A stretch of 64,000 nucleotides of DNA from Gadus chalcogrammus (taxonomy: Eukaryota > Chordata > Actinopteri > Gadiformes > Gadidae), in the NCBI RefSeq assembly GCF_026213295.1, contig NC_079414.1:20475607-20539606 (forward strand). Reading direction: 5' to 3'. Within the stretch, counting starts at the first letter, position 1. Each line of letters starts with the position of its first letter. This document shows positions 10,695-35,557 of the stretch, one piece after another. The notes beneath the pieces were generated by a model. That model saw nothing but the letters and a program-made list of their open reading frames with translations, was not told where the DNA came from and searched no databases. Made by a program: the position numbers and the translations under genes.

Positions 10695-12626
10695 ATTGAG
10701 TTTGACGGCTCCTTCCTGCTTCTATCTGCCGATCACCACGAGAAGGTTATCCCCCTCTTCACGTTTTGTTACTTTTCTATGACTGTGATCCATTGACCCC
10801 AATCCCCTCCTCCTCTCTGTCTCCTCGCCTCGTGCCCCCTCTCCCGAGCCCTCCTGTTCTCTCCCCTCCTCATTGGTGCTTGATCCTCATTCGGTCATTG
10901 TCTTCGATTCTATTGGTTCCTCCGCTGGGTGTCGCCCCTTCCCCGTAGCAAGCAAACAGTGTGTCAAAGAAGCACTTGTGTGTTGCCAAAAAAAATCATT
11001 TTTAAAGAACATGTGCATGACTTTATAGTGGCTTTTCAAGGCTACATACTATAAGAGGAAAGAGCGAAAGTGTACGTGTGTGTGTGTGTGGGTCTGAGTG
11101 TGCTTGTGTGTGTGTGTGTGCGCACGTATGTCTGTGTGTGTGTGTGTGCGTGCAAGTTGGAGCGTGTGCGAGCGTGTGTGGGTCTATACATCCTTCTTAT
11201 ATAATTAACGTGTCACAGTGGAACATTTTATTAATATCAACGGAGACTCAAGGAAGGCCTCCCCCTGCTGATTCCTAACTCTTGACCGGTCCCAGTTCAC
11301 ATCCAGACCAAAACGTCAGCCCTCTGCCACAGACTGCTGGTGATGGACTACGTGCCCTTGGTTGCGTCGTCACGGCAACAGAACGATTGACTCCAAAAAA
11401 ACGATCACAAACTTTGATGCGATCTTTGGGGAGCCCTGTACATAACAAACCCTAAAGTGTTCTGATTGTCTTGTATTGTTATTGAAGTAAAAGTAAATAT
11501 GTGAACAAAGTAAAGCGTGTGTCTTTCTTTCTTCTTTGTATTCATTGGATACTTCTTGCTTATGGGACGGTTTGAATTCCTCCGCCGGTTGGGTTTCGGT
11601 GTCGTCTCTTCCAAGGTGCAGGACGTTTTGAGTATTAGTGTGTGTGTGATGGATTGGAACAGAATAAGACCAGGTTTCTGGGGAAACTATAAAAAATCAC
11701 TGCTGCCTTTAATGCCCTGTTGGATCGGAGCAACGGAGAGGTAACTGACACAAATATATTCTACAAACATGGATTACAAATTTTACAACGCTTGGATTAT
11801 TTACATGGACTTTATAATTCTGTTAGAGTGACCTACGTGAAACTCTTGTTATATATAATATATACATGAATCATGGTATATACCCTCAGAATGACTTGCA
11901 TCTACGCTGTTAGTACATCACATCCTTTAGTATACTTACATTCACACAGATCAGTGCAAACTCGACTTATCAACTTACTTATTATTGCTTATCTGTAAGA
12001 TGCAACTTTTAAAAATGAGTTTATATGTATTACATTATTTAGCGTTTCCTCGTACTTGTGGATAATGTCAATGTAAAAATACATAATGTGCACAATCAGT
12101 TTACATTTAAGCTCCATCAACACATTGTGTGTTGGCCTGTTTTTCTGTCACAGCAAATGGTGAGTGATTTGAACCCTTTTAAATGTAACTACATTCTATC
12201 AATAAACCCTTATTAAACCACAGGAACCAAACCTGTTCAAGGTCCGTAAGGAACCTGTAAAGGACCTTCTAGTAATCCCCTCTGTCCATGTAGCACATTT
12301 CACCCACCGTTTACAGGAAATTTTCTTCACAAAAAACAGGCGTAAAAATAGTTGTAACAGGGCTGCAGAGAGCTCAGTGGAAGTCGGAGAACACGTAGCG
12401 TTCAGGATTCTCGTGGGATTTTGCAAAAAACCAACCCAGGCTGGACCTAAACAGTGACTGCGCCGTGCCAGAGTTCCAGCCCATTTCATTTGTTTTCCAC
12501 CAAGGCCATTGCCTCAGTGTCCATCGTGGAGAATCTAGGACATAAAGACAATCCTGGTCGTCTGCAGTGAGCTGAAGATGCATGTGCATGGACACGCCCC
12601 CCGTTATGAGTGTGTGGACGTGTGCT
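10430..12626. other. Latrophilin 3' flank and intergenic region
   Basis: This stretch follows the latrophilin stop and precedes the minus-strand stop codon of the phosphatase. The first part is probably 3' UTR; it contains a GAT/ATG trinucleotide run near 10657-10695 and GT-rich sequence at 11070-11185. I saw no clear AATAAA signal for the latrophilin and no further protein-coding signal. The two genes converge here. Confidence 0.5.
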
Positions 12627-19841
<7,215 letters not shown>

Positions 19842-19931
19842 CCCAATGCCTTTATCCTCTGCTGGTTTGATCTGTAGGTCCTGGTTTGTGACAAGGACGG
19901 AGACACTTCGCTGCCCAAATGCATCCAACAT

Positions 19932-21180
19932 GATGACGGTGAGTGTGCACTGTACAGAAGGGGAGGTGATGCTGTTAAAACACTCACTTGATTTGGCCTA
20001 TTCAATGCATTCGTCGCCACGAGAAACTTCGACTGTCGCCTTTGGTCTACCCCAGACAGTGAATGGGTGCGGACTTAATCCAAAATGGAAAAGCAAGAAA
20101 TAACACTGAGGTAACGTGATGCCATCTCAAATATACTCCATGAGCAGCGACAGCAGAGATGTGTCACGCGTTTGTTTGAATTGCAATACACATTCCACAC
20201 AATCCGTCTCGACTCGCATCGCAGAGTACAGTCACCCCCCCAAGAGATGTGGGGACACGGTGTGACGGAGACGTGAAAACGTAGTTGCGCAAAACTTTCT
20301 TGAACGCGGGACCTCCGCAAGAGGGGGTCCTAACAGCGGACACAGGACCTGCATGAGTGCTGATATGTTGTCAAAGCCTCTCTTAAGGCTCTCATTTTGT
20401 TGGATTTTCTTTCTTTTTGCGTGTCTTTGTTGGACTCTGTGTCTCTAAATATTTCAAACACGGAGATGCAGTCTTTTTTACTTTCTGATATGAAACACAA
20501 ATTTGGGCACCTGTCGAGCGGAAATTGGAGAGGGGATGACGTAATCCGTCACCAACTCGTCATCGTCATCTCGGAAGGACTCGAAACGCCGCAATACGAT
20601 GGCGGCCGCGACGCGCGCGACACATACGGCGCTGGCTTTGCGCGTGTTAGCTGGAGCAGAGCCCGTCTCTGTAGCGTGTTGTTTTTGTTTGCCTGTTCAA
20701 GAGCCCGTCTCTGAGACGTGGGGTTACGATTTCCAGAATTTTTCCACATAAGATCAGCTGTTGTCATTTGCCAAGTGATAATGCGTTCTGCATTGTTTGG
20801 AAGTGTATTCACTTTTTACTGGATGTTTACTGGATTAATCAACTAAATCGTTTTCAACTTCAGATTCGATACACATTGATTTTATTGAATGATTTGGATT
20901 TGGGGGAAGCCGTGAGGGTGTGGCGATCACGGTGCGGAACTTGAATAGGTAAAAGTTAGAGGTGAAAGGGATTCCCCCCGTCATTTTATGGGACCGTTAC
21001 GCACCATGGGGCGCTGGTTCCTTTCGATTAATTTCCCCAGAGGAGAAATCAAAGAGTTTTCGTTTTAGTTACAGTCCCTGCAGTTCTTCGCGGAATCACG
21101 GAGACAGCACACTTCCTCTCATCTGATATCGAGGCAGTTTCTAACGACTAATGGAAAAAACATCCGTGAGATAGTTGCAT

Positions 21181-21266
<86 letters not shown>

Positions 21267-21852
21267 CTCCAATCTCCCACAGCTGATGTAATTTATGTAT
21301 TTAAAATAGGTTGAACGAGTGACGTAAGACGGGGAAGCAGAGAGAGTGTGAGGGAGAGGGAGGGGGAGAGATTGAGAGAGACAAAGAGTGAGTGATAAAG
21401 AGAGAGAGAAAGAGATCAACCTATTGCGTAGTCATTTAGTTCTCTGAGAGAAACTTTTAACTTCCCTAAAAACAGTTCCCTTTGACCAACACGTCACAGG
21501 ACCACAGAAAATCCAGCCAGAGAGGCTAACTGTTCTCGGTTTATTTGTAAATAGTACACTTTCCGGTCTTCTTTCACCAATACCCTCCCACGCAGGGTAG
21601 CCCGCTGCATACAAATTGGGGTTATTCATTCGATCATGTGATGCTGTAAAACTTTGAAGTTGATTGATGTATAAAGCCCCTTAAAATACCAACAAATAAA
21701 TGTTTTGGTGCAAACAAAGTTTAAACAAAGTTTACATCAAGGTCGGTGCATGCAAAAAGAAAAACTAGCCCTCCCTAATATTTATTTTGTTATTTGGTGT
21801 GTAGGCCTATAGCATATATAAAGGACTAGGTCTATCTATATACATATATATA
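19932..21852. other. Upstream region of the phosphatase gene
   Basis: This interval lies upstream of the minus-strand phosphatase start. A CpG-rich patch at about 20510-20720 (including GATGGCGGCCGCGACGCGCG at 20599) looks like promoter-type sequence and could serve the phosphatase or an unseen 5' exon. An (AC)n tract lies at 21187-21265 and a GAGA-rich stretch at 21338-21412. No coding exon was recognised. Confidence 0.45.
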
Positions 21853-23056
<1,204 letters not shown>

Positions 23057-23232
23057 TATATGCATATTCCATCCTCAACATATCTGCTTTCGTTTTCCAC
23101 CGCACTGCTCTACATCCTCACGGTTGCGCCACTGCAGGGAGAGAGTAACGGAAAGCCTTCTCTCGTCTCTCATCACATGAGCGCGGAGCGGAGGCGACGA
23201 GAGGGAAACCCGTGACTTCCTCCTTTTTCCTC

Positions 23233-23246
23233 CGTCCTCGCATAAA
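23233..23246 (+). promoter_or_regulatory. Possible TATA-like element of the TNFSF gene
   Basis: CGCATAAAAGTAAG lies about 200 bases upstream of the start codon at 23438, at a fair distance for a TATA box with a 150-170 base 5' UTR. This is a position and motif argument only. Confidence 0.35.
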
Positions 23247-23437
23247 AGTAAGTCAGCATGCAGCACCTGGCTAACCGAGAACAGAAGCTCACAGTCCGGA
23301 GGAGACAACAATTCTATCATCTGAAGTGCAGCTGAAGATATCCTCACAGGCTTTGGGTTTCTTCTGGCTGAGTAGAGGTCTACGCTCACTGGACTATTTT
23401 GCCGTGCACGTAAAAGAAGAAAAAATAAAACTAAAAA

Positions 23438-24501
23438 ATGATCATGGATGTCGAAAGTCTCAAAAAGAGTGGAAGTTCACGTGTGAGGTGCCTGGACGCG
23501 TTTCTGGTTGTTTCCATTGTGTTGCTGTTCGCGGCAGTCGGGGTGCTGACGGTGGGACTCTTCTTTGGGACGAAGGCTGAGACAGCGTCCAGCCCTCAGC
23601 CCTACGCCTCTGATGTCGGGGACAAGGTCGGTTCTCTTATTCCACATGCACGATTACACTCGACCCCCTTCTCCCCTCGTATGTTGTTTACATTATGAAC
23701 TCGTTTTCTAATTCTGTGTTGTTATTATTCTATCCTGACAACAGATACAGAACGTTGCCTACCTGCAACCAGACTCACGTAAGTCTCCACATTTGCTCCA
23801 TCTCTCTATAGGCCTATTTCTTATCGCACGGGACTGGATGCTTTGTCTTTCTTGATGAAAGTTAATTATTTCCAATACATAATCTTTTATTTACCTTTTA
23901 TGTAGGCTACTATTCATATACACATATGCCATATGAATGCATACAATAATATTGTATGCATACAATAACATCATTAATTTTGTCATTTGTTTATTTAATT
24001 ATATTTACCCATGTTTAAATTCGTTGATCAATAAAGGCTTCCAACTAACTGATTAATTAACGTAACAATTGAATATGACTAACCACGATCTTCCGATCTT
24101 TCCACATTACAGCCGACCTGAAGAACGGCACCATGCGGTGGAAGGCTGTAAACCGCGGAGCGGGGACCTCCGTGGGAAGCCTCTTCGACTTCAACCCAGA
24201 CCACCACTCTATCAGGACGACGCGGGACGGCCACTACTTCATCTACATCGAGCTCAAGCTCACCTGCTCAACGGACGACTGCGACGCCGGTCGGTTCACC
24301 GTGAGCATCGGTGACCTCCTCACGTGCAACTTCGAGCTGCCTGAGTGGAAGGAAACGACCCCCGTCTACCAGAAGTGCTGGCAGGTGACCAGGATGGACA
24401 AAGAGACGCGGTTGGTCACTCTGATGACTGCCCAGCAGCAGCTGAACAAATGGAGGATCGACGTGGCCGCTTCCAAACAGGGGATCTACCTAGTGGGTTA
24501 G
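23438..24501 (+). CDS. TNF-superfamily ligand, type II membrane protein (cd70/tnfsf9-like)
   Basis: Three exons join in phase: 23438-23626, 23745-23778 (34 bp) and 24113-24501, giving 203 aa. The short cytoplasmic tail (MIMDVESLKKSGSSRVR) precedes one membrane segment (AFLVVSIVLLFAAVGVLTVG) and a stalk. The last exon holds a TNF homology domain: MRWKAVN at strand A, HYFIYIELKL at the conserved G-x-Y-x-I-Y position, and a C-terminal GIYLVG. Cysteines within it (LTCSTDDCDAG, CNFELP, KCWQV) suggest intramolecular disulfides. TNFSF ligands act as trimers on immune cells and signal through TNFR-family receptors. In human the 19p13.3 cluster is CD70, TNFSF9 and TNFSF14; because tnfsf14 is next door here, a cd70 or tnfsf9 ortholog is the best guess. 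I cannot choose between them. A candidate poly(A) signal AATAAA lies at 25285. Confidence 0.8.
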
Positions 24502-25455
24502 GGTGACCCACCAGTGGACTGAGTGAACCGCCATTGGACTGAGTGACCCTTGACCCACCAGTGGACTGGGTGCTCCACTGAAGGAGGACGGTCAAGGCCA
24601 GATGAGGATTTACTTTTTGGTGGTATAATAACGGTGCAAGAGGTCACAGCCTCCGGACGATTTGAACCAGAACACTGAAAGAAAGGCCCTAATAAGCTGT
24701 AAGTATCGGGACAGTGGCCATCAATCCAACAAGTTTTATAAAAAGAAAAAAATAATGCTACAGGCCTATCGTAGGCCTATTTGCACTTGATGTTGGTTCA
24801 ATAGTTTGTTCATTAGTTTGCTATTTATTGATGTAATTTATAAAATGTATGTATTCCTATATGCATGCGGGCATTGCGTGTGTTTATCAAGCTATTTCGT
24901 ATAAGAAATGTTTTTGGATCTAGATAACACTACATTAGTGTTGATGTGTAGTGCACTGCAATTGTTTGTTGGGTTGTGACCTAATATTTCTGTTTTTAAT
25001 TTGTACTAATTCATTGTTGAGCTTAGACTGAGGGCGTGTGCATTAATGATCCATCTAAGTTTATGATACAATATTTAATATTGATCTATTTAGGAGACAA
25101 TCTAAAGCAATGTGTTGCTTTTGTTCTGAGAGAAGTTACGTCCTATGGACAAACTGGTATACGTTGAGGTATCAACGTACGGTATTCCATATTTGGAATG
25201 GAAATTGGCCTGCATTTCTTCTGTACAAATATGCAGTTGACGTGTGATGTGGCCAACTGTAAATGAAATGGTTGGAAATCTGAAAATAAAAGGTGTGAAT
25301 GTTTCCTGCAACCACATCCTGTTTGCTACGATCATCATTGTGGTTCAGCTACCAGACTATCCGACCTATTTGTGTCGTTACATCCGTGGGGTAATTTCCA
25401 CTGGGGACGGGGGGAACATCTCCCCTCCTCTTTTCAAAATCCCGTTTGTGTCCCC

Positions 25456-25583
<128 letters not shown>

Positions 25584-26277
25584 CTCTGTCTCTCCCCCAA
25601 TGTCTCTCTCTGTTTGTCTGTCTCTCTCACTCTCTCTCTCTCTCTCTCTATTTTTCTTCTTCTCTTCGTCATTGTGGCAGGAGCAGACATTTACACTTTA
25701 TCTTCCCCAAACAAGAAAGGAAGCTTTTTGATATTAAAGCCATGACTCCTGGAAAAGCGTATTAAAAGTTTTGGAAATACATCTCTCTTATGTGTTTATT
25801 TGGAACATGAACACAGGAAATGTATTTGTTTCAATGCCCAGGTGGCAGTGTGTTCTTTATATTAAAAGTTTGATTCATTTTGATAATGAATATTTATTCT
25901 GGCAGAATTTAGCATGACCAACTTAATTATTTACCGGATTTTGTATTGGTTACCGTAGTTCCTAAATGAATGTAGAAATGCAGGAAATGGTACTCAAATC
26001 TAAAAATAAAATTCTGGGGGAGTACCCCCAGACCACCCAGATTATTGTGTCCCCCCTACTTCTCAAACCAAAGTTACGCCCTTGGTTACACCGATATGGT
26101 AGATAGCCCTTTGATGCTGATCGAAGAAGTATTTCAATATCCTAGAAAATAATGATGCTTACAAAGCTGATTAAGCTGTGTTTATAAGAATAGCCTATTT
26201 GCTTGCATCATTCGGCATACTGTTAGTTTAACTTACTGTAACTGTGATTAAGGGCTACAAAAATAAAATTTGTGAAA

Positions 26278-26386
<109 letters not shown>

Positions 26387-26668
26387 GCGTGTTTGTGCGT
26401 GTGTGAGTGCAATACACTGTTAGGGTTATTTGTGTTCATCCGACTACACATGCCTGTTGAAAGCTGGTTGAGGGTGTGTATCCTAATCTGCTCCGTTCCT
26501 ATATTCAGTTACCGTAGAGGAAGTGAATTGAGGGGGGTTGCACATTAACAACTACGGGTGTGCGCGTGCATGAGTGTGTATTTAACTGCCTTATGCTTCT
26601 CCCTTGTGTGTGATAAATAAAAAGTGTATTTATAATAGCACATACAAGTTCAAGGTTGTATCACATTA

Positions 26669-26681
26669 TTTATTTTTTATT
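26669..26681 (-). terminator. Poly(A) signal candidates for tnfsf14
   Basis: Two AATAAA hexamers on the minus strand (26669-26674 and 26676-26681) lie about 390 bases past the tnfsf14 stop codon, a reasonable 3' UTR length. Confidence 0.45.
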
Positions 26682-26825
26682 TATTTAAAATACTTTCGTC
26701 AAGTAATTTAGATACAACAAAACATATCCTACAACATGATCCTAAACCTGCATAGCAGCAAATGTTTAACAATATGAACACTTAAAGGCAGCATTTAACT
26801 ATATTATCAAGCACAAAATATCCAG

Positions 26826-26834
26826 TATAATAAC

Positions 26835-26871
<37 letters not shown>

Positions 26872-26892
26872 TAATAATACTAATAATAATCA
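26826..26892. repeat. (AAT)n microsatellite
   Basis: A run of about 15 AAT units with small breaks, inside the presumed tnfsf14 3' UTR. Confidence 0.85.
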
Positions 26893-27070
26893 TCATCATA
26901 ATAATAATTATCACAGTAATCATAGACCTGTCAGCCAGTATTAGGTGAAATTTAAGGTACTGGATGACTGTACCTGCCTCTATATCAGAACAGTTATATT
27001 CCATATTTCCCCTTACTCATCTCTGAACAATCAGGGCATCTTTTTCATGTATGGTTCAAAAGGTTATAGA

Positions 27071-29670
<2,600 letters not shown>

Positions 29671-31489
29671 GCCTCCTGATCCGCAGTGCCCTCTGTCTCT
29701 CTGTACACCTTCTCTTCCACTGTGCCTCTGAGGAGCACAGGCAATACAAAGCATGAGCTGTGGTACAGTGATGAAGCGGCAGTGTTTTACTGTAATAGAA
29801 ATGAGGACGTCAGAATGATGAGTAGTGCCCCTCCGGCCACGAAGTCAACTACATGTCTGTCCAGCGCAACATTTGATTTGTGGTTAAAATGTTGCAACAA
29901 ATGGGATGGCTGCAGCTGGCAAGTCGGTGGTTTGAAACTTCTTTCACCAGCTTGATACAGCATCATAACTTCTTGGAACATTACAATTTCCCAACACATT
30001 CAGTGCTGACATGGAAGTTGTTTTGCAACTCATTCAAAAAGGTTTCATACAACTCAAACACAATCTTGAAGTGGTCTGGAATTTAAGTCAGTAGAGGCAT
30101 TACCTTTTATTTGAATATTCCTCAAATTTCCCTCTGCACCTCCATTTGATCAATCAGCACTTCTTTGGTCTTCGTATTTTGGTCTACAAAAAGAGATCTG
30201 GTGCCTCCCCTGGCCTTCTTGTGGCTTCACTTATGAATAACCTCGTAAGATGTTGCCGTCCGATGTGTCCTACGAGCGGTTGTCAGGTTCCTGTTTACAC
30301 ATATCTCACTCACGAATGCAAGCTCATGCAAGGAGGAAATGCAACAAACTTCAACACTGTTTCTCACCGTACGTGGGTCTAAATAAGGCCCTCCCTTGCA
30401 TCGCTTTCATCCATTTGCTGACACTTCCTGTCTAGCTCTCTATTTTTCGTTCCCGCTAGTTGATTTTGTTATGTTATAACTACTTGCACATTTTCTAAAC
30501 TAGAAAATGTGTAGAGGTAGAGCACAGACCTGTGCCGAGGAATCGGCTTGCTCATAAAGTGCTGCCTTATGTATCTCTCCAATCCTTGGACTAGGTCCTA
30601 CACTGGATAGAAACACTACACTTGGTTCTGGATAGTATTCCTTATCCCCTCACTTCTGCTGAAACAACTCCATCCCACCATCTGATCACTAATAAAGACC
30701 AAATAACTTGTTGATGTTAGGAAGAAGGGGCCATCATTGATCCTTATTTTAGGACTGGCCCAGCCAGAAGCGGCACATGATAACACAGGGAGGAGATAAC
30801 AGACCACAACACTGTATCTTTGCAGAGACTGTTTGCAAAGACTGCAGAGAAAATAAGCTAATTTTGTCCAAGTTCCTATCCACTGCTAGACTGGGTACCC
30901 CCAGCCCGTTCTGCCGGCGATTTGTATTCGCCATGCAGCAGGGTCTGGAGATGAGCAATACATTTCTTCCTGCTTCCGATTCGCTTTATACGGGAGCCAA
31001 TTACCAAGCTGGCTTTTCCCCGTGGCGCGCTATTGCCTGGTTTAACACAATGACGACAGGGAAGCGACAGCAATGAGCCAATTGCGTACAGTCATTTGAA
31101 ATACGCCTGTTGATCAGGCCTCTTTTGCTGAAGAAAATATCAGCAGCCTCCCCAGACCAACACAAAATCTACAATTGAGCTTGGTCTGGCAATAGCCAGG
31201 CTAATCCACTGCCTGATTGAATGAGCGGTCTCTGTTTGTCTAAGGGTTTTATGCTATGCTGCTGACTGTTGGCTGGGGGAGCGGCCTCATCACAGAGGAC
31301 AAGCAGCAGGCGAACAAGCTAGTCAGGAAGGCTTGTTCGATTGATGGACTGGTCCCTGCACCACTAGAGGTGATGACATGAGAGCAGAGAATATAAAGGA
31401 AGCATTTTTTATTAGCTGGCGTTAAAGGTAACAAGCTGTTTTAGCAACCTGCTGGTGCTGGTTATGCCCAGGCTCATCCGTCAGATTCA

Positions 31490-31611
<122 letters not shown>

Positions 31612-31787
31612 TTAATCAAAAAATCGAATGATAATCAAACCAGACGATGCCTTAACAAATATATCACATTATATTGACGTTTGAGTTAATTGCACAGTAA
31701 ACCAGAACGGGATACCCCATTACAAGATAGAGCGTGTGCCGTGGACACATCATCTGATCTGAAGCCACAGGGCAGAGGACAGGTTGT

Positions 31788-31837
31788 TATTGGAAGCGTC
31801 GTGAAGAAGATTGCATACTCTTCGGCTTCCGATTGGT
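31788..31837 (+). promoter_or_regulatory. Possible tmed1 promoter elements (inverted CCAAT boxes)
   Basis: ATTGG occurs at 31789-31793 and 31832-31836, about 130-170 bases upstream of the tmed1 start codon. CCAAT boxes in this position are common in housekeeping promoters. No TATA box is seen. Evidence is motif and position only. Confidence 0.3.
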
Positions 31838-31960
31838 TTATGAGAATGAGGGAACGAACCTATCACAGTCGCCGAAAGTTCTGATGCGGAAGAGACGAGA
31901 GATGGAATCGGTTGGTCGTTGGTTGTAGACTAGTTAACGTTATTTATTCTCATTTACGCC

Positions 31961-34440
31961 ATGGATCTATGTTTTGGAAAAAGGGGGGGGGGAAAATGCT
32001 GTATTTTCCTTTCTATTTTGTTACATTCCTGGTTTGGAATGGTGTGTTCTTTCGGACAGACCCAAGACATCGAATTCACCTTCCTCTTGCAAGCCGGAAC
32101 CACTGAGTGTTTTTTCCAAACCGCTAAGAATAATGGGACGATGGAGGTCGAGTTTCAGGTACGTGTGGTGATGTGCCTTGGTGCTGGACGCGGGTCTGGA
32201 GCTGGACGCTGCTTTGGGGCTGGACGTGGGTCTCATGCCATGATGAACATGTATCGCTATTTCAGGGCAATACGTGGTCGACCGTTCTTTTGCCTTGCAG
32301 CTACAAGACAGTTCGCATCCCATCCATCCATCAATCCACTTTAATACATCTGTTTATTCTGCTGACTTCAGCTGCTGGAAAATAAAGGCTTTCCCCTCTG
32401 AAATCGAAATAATCGTAGGATGAGCGTTTACGAGATTACTTGGGTTTTTAAGACATCACACTAGTGATGCGATGTCTCAAAAACCAGAGTAACGAGTGAT
32501 GCTTTTTTGTAACATTGTTTTTATAGTCTCTGTAATTAACATTCATGTTAGTCTTCCTGTTAAACTTTAACTCGGGCAGCTCAGTACATGCATCATTATT
32601 ACCATACTGTTTATTTAGTGGGAAAGGTATAGCCGACTCTGTTCTCTGTGAACTTCCGCTATGGAAATAAACGAGGGCGTGGTTTATATCATGTTGCACC
32701 CTTATCTCTTACATAATTACATACGAGTTGTTTGTTTACATGTGTCATTATCGCGAATCAGCATGTTGCATTTTTCTGTTCCTGTGTCACCCAGGTGATC
32801 TCTGGAGCAGGTATGGATGTAGACTTCACCATTCTCTCCCCCCAAGGCTTCCAGCTTATCTCTGAGTTCCGACGTTCTGACGGAGTCCACATGTCCGTTG
32901 TACCTCTGACTAACTTCACTTATTGTTCAAAAATCCCAAATCCAAAGACTTTCGTCCAGAGACGTGGATCTGATTCAATTTGACTCCTTGTTGTTCTAGG
33001 GTGGAGCCAACGGAGGCCGGAGACTACCAAATCTGCTTTGACAACAGTTTTAGTCGCTTCTCGGAGAAAATTGTGTTCTTTGAGGTTATAATCGAGGGTC
33101 AAGGAGGAGATACTGCGATGGGCGAGGAGTTGGGGGGGCTAGTGGAACCCGACGGCAGCTTACTGGAGTACAAACTGGAAGACATCCGGGTAAGAATCAG
33201 TAGACCGGCTACAATATTACCCCTGGGCACAACCTGACCTCATTTATATTGTTAGGCTATTCTATGCATGCTAGGCCGTTGCCCTCAAATAGCTCACTTC
33301 CCACATATCTTCCCTCTCACACTCACTTTTGTTTAGTAGCAGGTTTCATCCAATGGGACTATTAGTGACCCTATTGAAATAGGCGTCACTAATCATGGGT
33401 CACCTACTCTTGGGTACTGCGCACCGATAGTGACTAGTAAACTAGTGAAGATGAGTCTTCTACCCGTGCCCTGGTACATGGATTAAAGCATTTTATCAGA
33501 CCCGTCATTTGTGTAATGATTGACACGTTTGTCCTACGATGACACCTGTTAGGGTGCATTTCATTAGTGGGTAAGTAAACCGCGGTTTTAGCTGGATAAT
33601 TTCCACCTTTTGAGTAGAAAACACTCTCCCGCAGGCAATAGAAAACATTTAAAAAAAAAGCAAACGTTTTCTTTGCCAGATTATTGTAGCAGACCTATTG
33701 TATATTACAGGAAATGTACCCAGTTTTACAATGCTAATCATTTTAGTGAAAAATATTTAAAAAAAAAAACATTTTCAACTGAAAAAAGTGATTTGGGGTT
33801 TAGTAACCCTGTGAAGAGCAATGGCATGGCACCCATGAGGCCCACCAGATAAAACTGGACTACACGTTTCCTATAACCTAGAATCTGGGCTGGTAGTGGA
33901 GCACTCTAACAGCCAGACTACCCCCCCCCCCCCCCCCCAGGAGTCCATGGACTCGGTGCACCGCCGCCTGGAGCGCAGCCGGCAGATGCAGACGGCGCTG
34001 CGGGCCTTTGAGGCCCGGGACAGGAACCTCCTGGAGAACAACCTGTGGAGGGTCTCCTTCTGGTCCGCCGCCAGCCTGCTGGTGATGCTCTGCGTGGCCT
34101 TCACACAGGTAATGTCCAGAGCGAACGGCCGGGCTCGCCGGTGTCTCAGCGCTAACCCCAGCTCACCGACTCCAAAGACAGAAGTTCGATTAGCATTATG
34201 ATGCGCCATTAAGAATTTATTTATGTATTTCTTTTTATCTATTTGTCGGTAACATATTTTGTAATTGACAATAAAGTTGACTTTGAACATTTGATCTTCA
34301 GCATTGTTTTTTTTTTTTAACCTATTTTAACCGTGTGACCTTTCATGCTGATACATTGCGTGATTATTTTATCATGACTGCCTTGACAGGTGTATACGGT
34401 CCGTAAGCTGTTTGAGGACAAGAGGAGGGTCTGCACATAG
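31961..34440 (+). CDS. tmed1: p24-family cargo receptor TMED1
   Basis: p24 proteins cycle between ER and Golgi in COPI/COPII vesicles and help load secretory cargo. Five exons join in phase: 31961-32158, 32795-32892, 33000-33189, 33941-34108 and 34390-34440, giving 234 aa. A signal peptide (to about residue 33, hydrophobic core [15 protein letters not shown]) precedes a GOLD domain starting at [10 protein letters not shown], with [24 protein letters not shown] and two cysteines for the GOLD disulfide. A coiled-coil segment ([20 protein letters not shown]) leads into the membrane anchor ([17 protein letters not shown]) and a short cytosolic tail, [13 protein letters not shown], with a basic COPI-type motif. 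Blocks [17 protein letters not shown] and EDKRRV match vertebrate TMED1. Human TMED1 sits tail to tail with DNM2, as here. A candidate poly(A) signal AATAAA lies at 35359-35364. Confidence 0.95.
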
Positions 34441-35505
34441 ACGTCCCCATGGTGACACGCATCACGAAACAAACTGGTGGCCGAGAAGAGCCTTTGGTTT
34501 TCACTCTGTCATGCCATCCTCTGGCCTACATCTGTGTACTGTTGCATCACTGAGCGGGCACCACAATCATTTTATCGAATACAATTTTATGCCGTTACTT
34601 TTTTTCGTGTTCATGATCACATGTATAAAGGTACAGTTGAACAGATACACAACAGAACCGCTGGCCTGCGTTGACTCCCGTCGGTGGCTTCATTCCAAAG
34701 GTCATGCCACCAATGCTTCTGCCGACTTTGAATGCAGCAAAAGGAGGGCTAAATATCAATATCGGCAATCATTTATATTTTCTGTAAAAGTCCTGCTGTT
34801 TATACTTCATGAATACATAGCCTACGGTTCTGTTATTTTTCAACGTAAGGGATAAGAAATAGGCCAAAAGACACAATCACTGATATGTGATTGGTTTGTA
34901 CTACTGGGATGTCGGTCTTCACGTTGTGAAAGATTGGAGGGATGTCTGAATGTGCAATACTATTGTCCCTGCTCTTCTAGACAGCGGGATCTCACTGCGT
35001 CATGTGACCTATGCTCAGTGGCCTCTTTTATTTCCTCAATTGCGGTTTAGCTGGTTTGGTGCTCACTTTGTCTTTGTATGGTTTTTCCTTATGAGCTAAT
35101 CTGTCGTCATAAGGGACTTGAGAAATTGATCGATTTGACCTAGCCTTACATGCAGCACTAGCGGAAAAGGATATATGTAAATCTGGGGTTTTTGTCACAC
35201 AAAAAAAAGAATTGTTTTTATGGAAATTGATGCATCTTCTGAAGGATCTGTTTACTGATTTTAGGACATTTTGATTGTACTTGAAACGTTTTGTGGAGTA
35301 TTCCATCGATGTGACTTTCATTTTATACTGTGCATAAACATTGGCAGTAAATCATTTTAATAAAGGCAGTTTTTCACAATCCTGTTGCACCTTGTAGTGA
35401 CTGCTTTGCTCTGGAAAAAAAAAGAAGAGGTAACGTTGGGTGTGTTTATTGTGTGTTATTTACCTGGCAAAGTTAAACATGTGACTCCAGGGCATGCTAG
35501 TACAC

Positions 35506-35557
<52 letters not shown>

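Noticed and set aside
12374..12500. Last exon of the phosphatase in the minus-strand open frame ending ERYVFSDFH
   Set aside because: The exon at 12627-12716 has a correct acceptor, phase 0 and a family-like C-terminus (AFHVSSMFKSS). The other frame has no similarity to the family.
20397..20714. A coding exon in the CpG-rich patch upstream of the phosphatase
   Set aside because: The frame has no family resemblance. CpG-rich promoter-type sequence is the better description.
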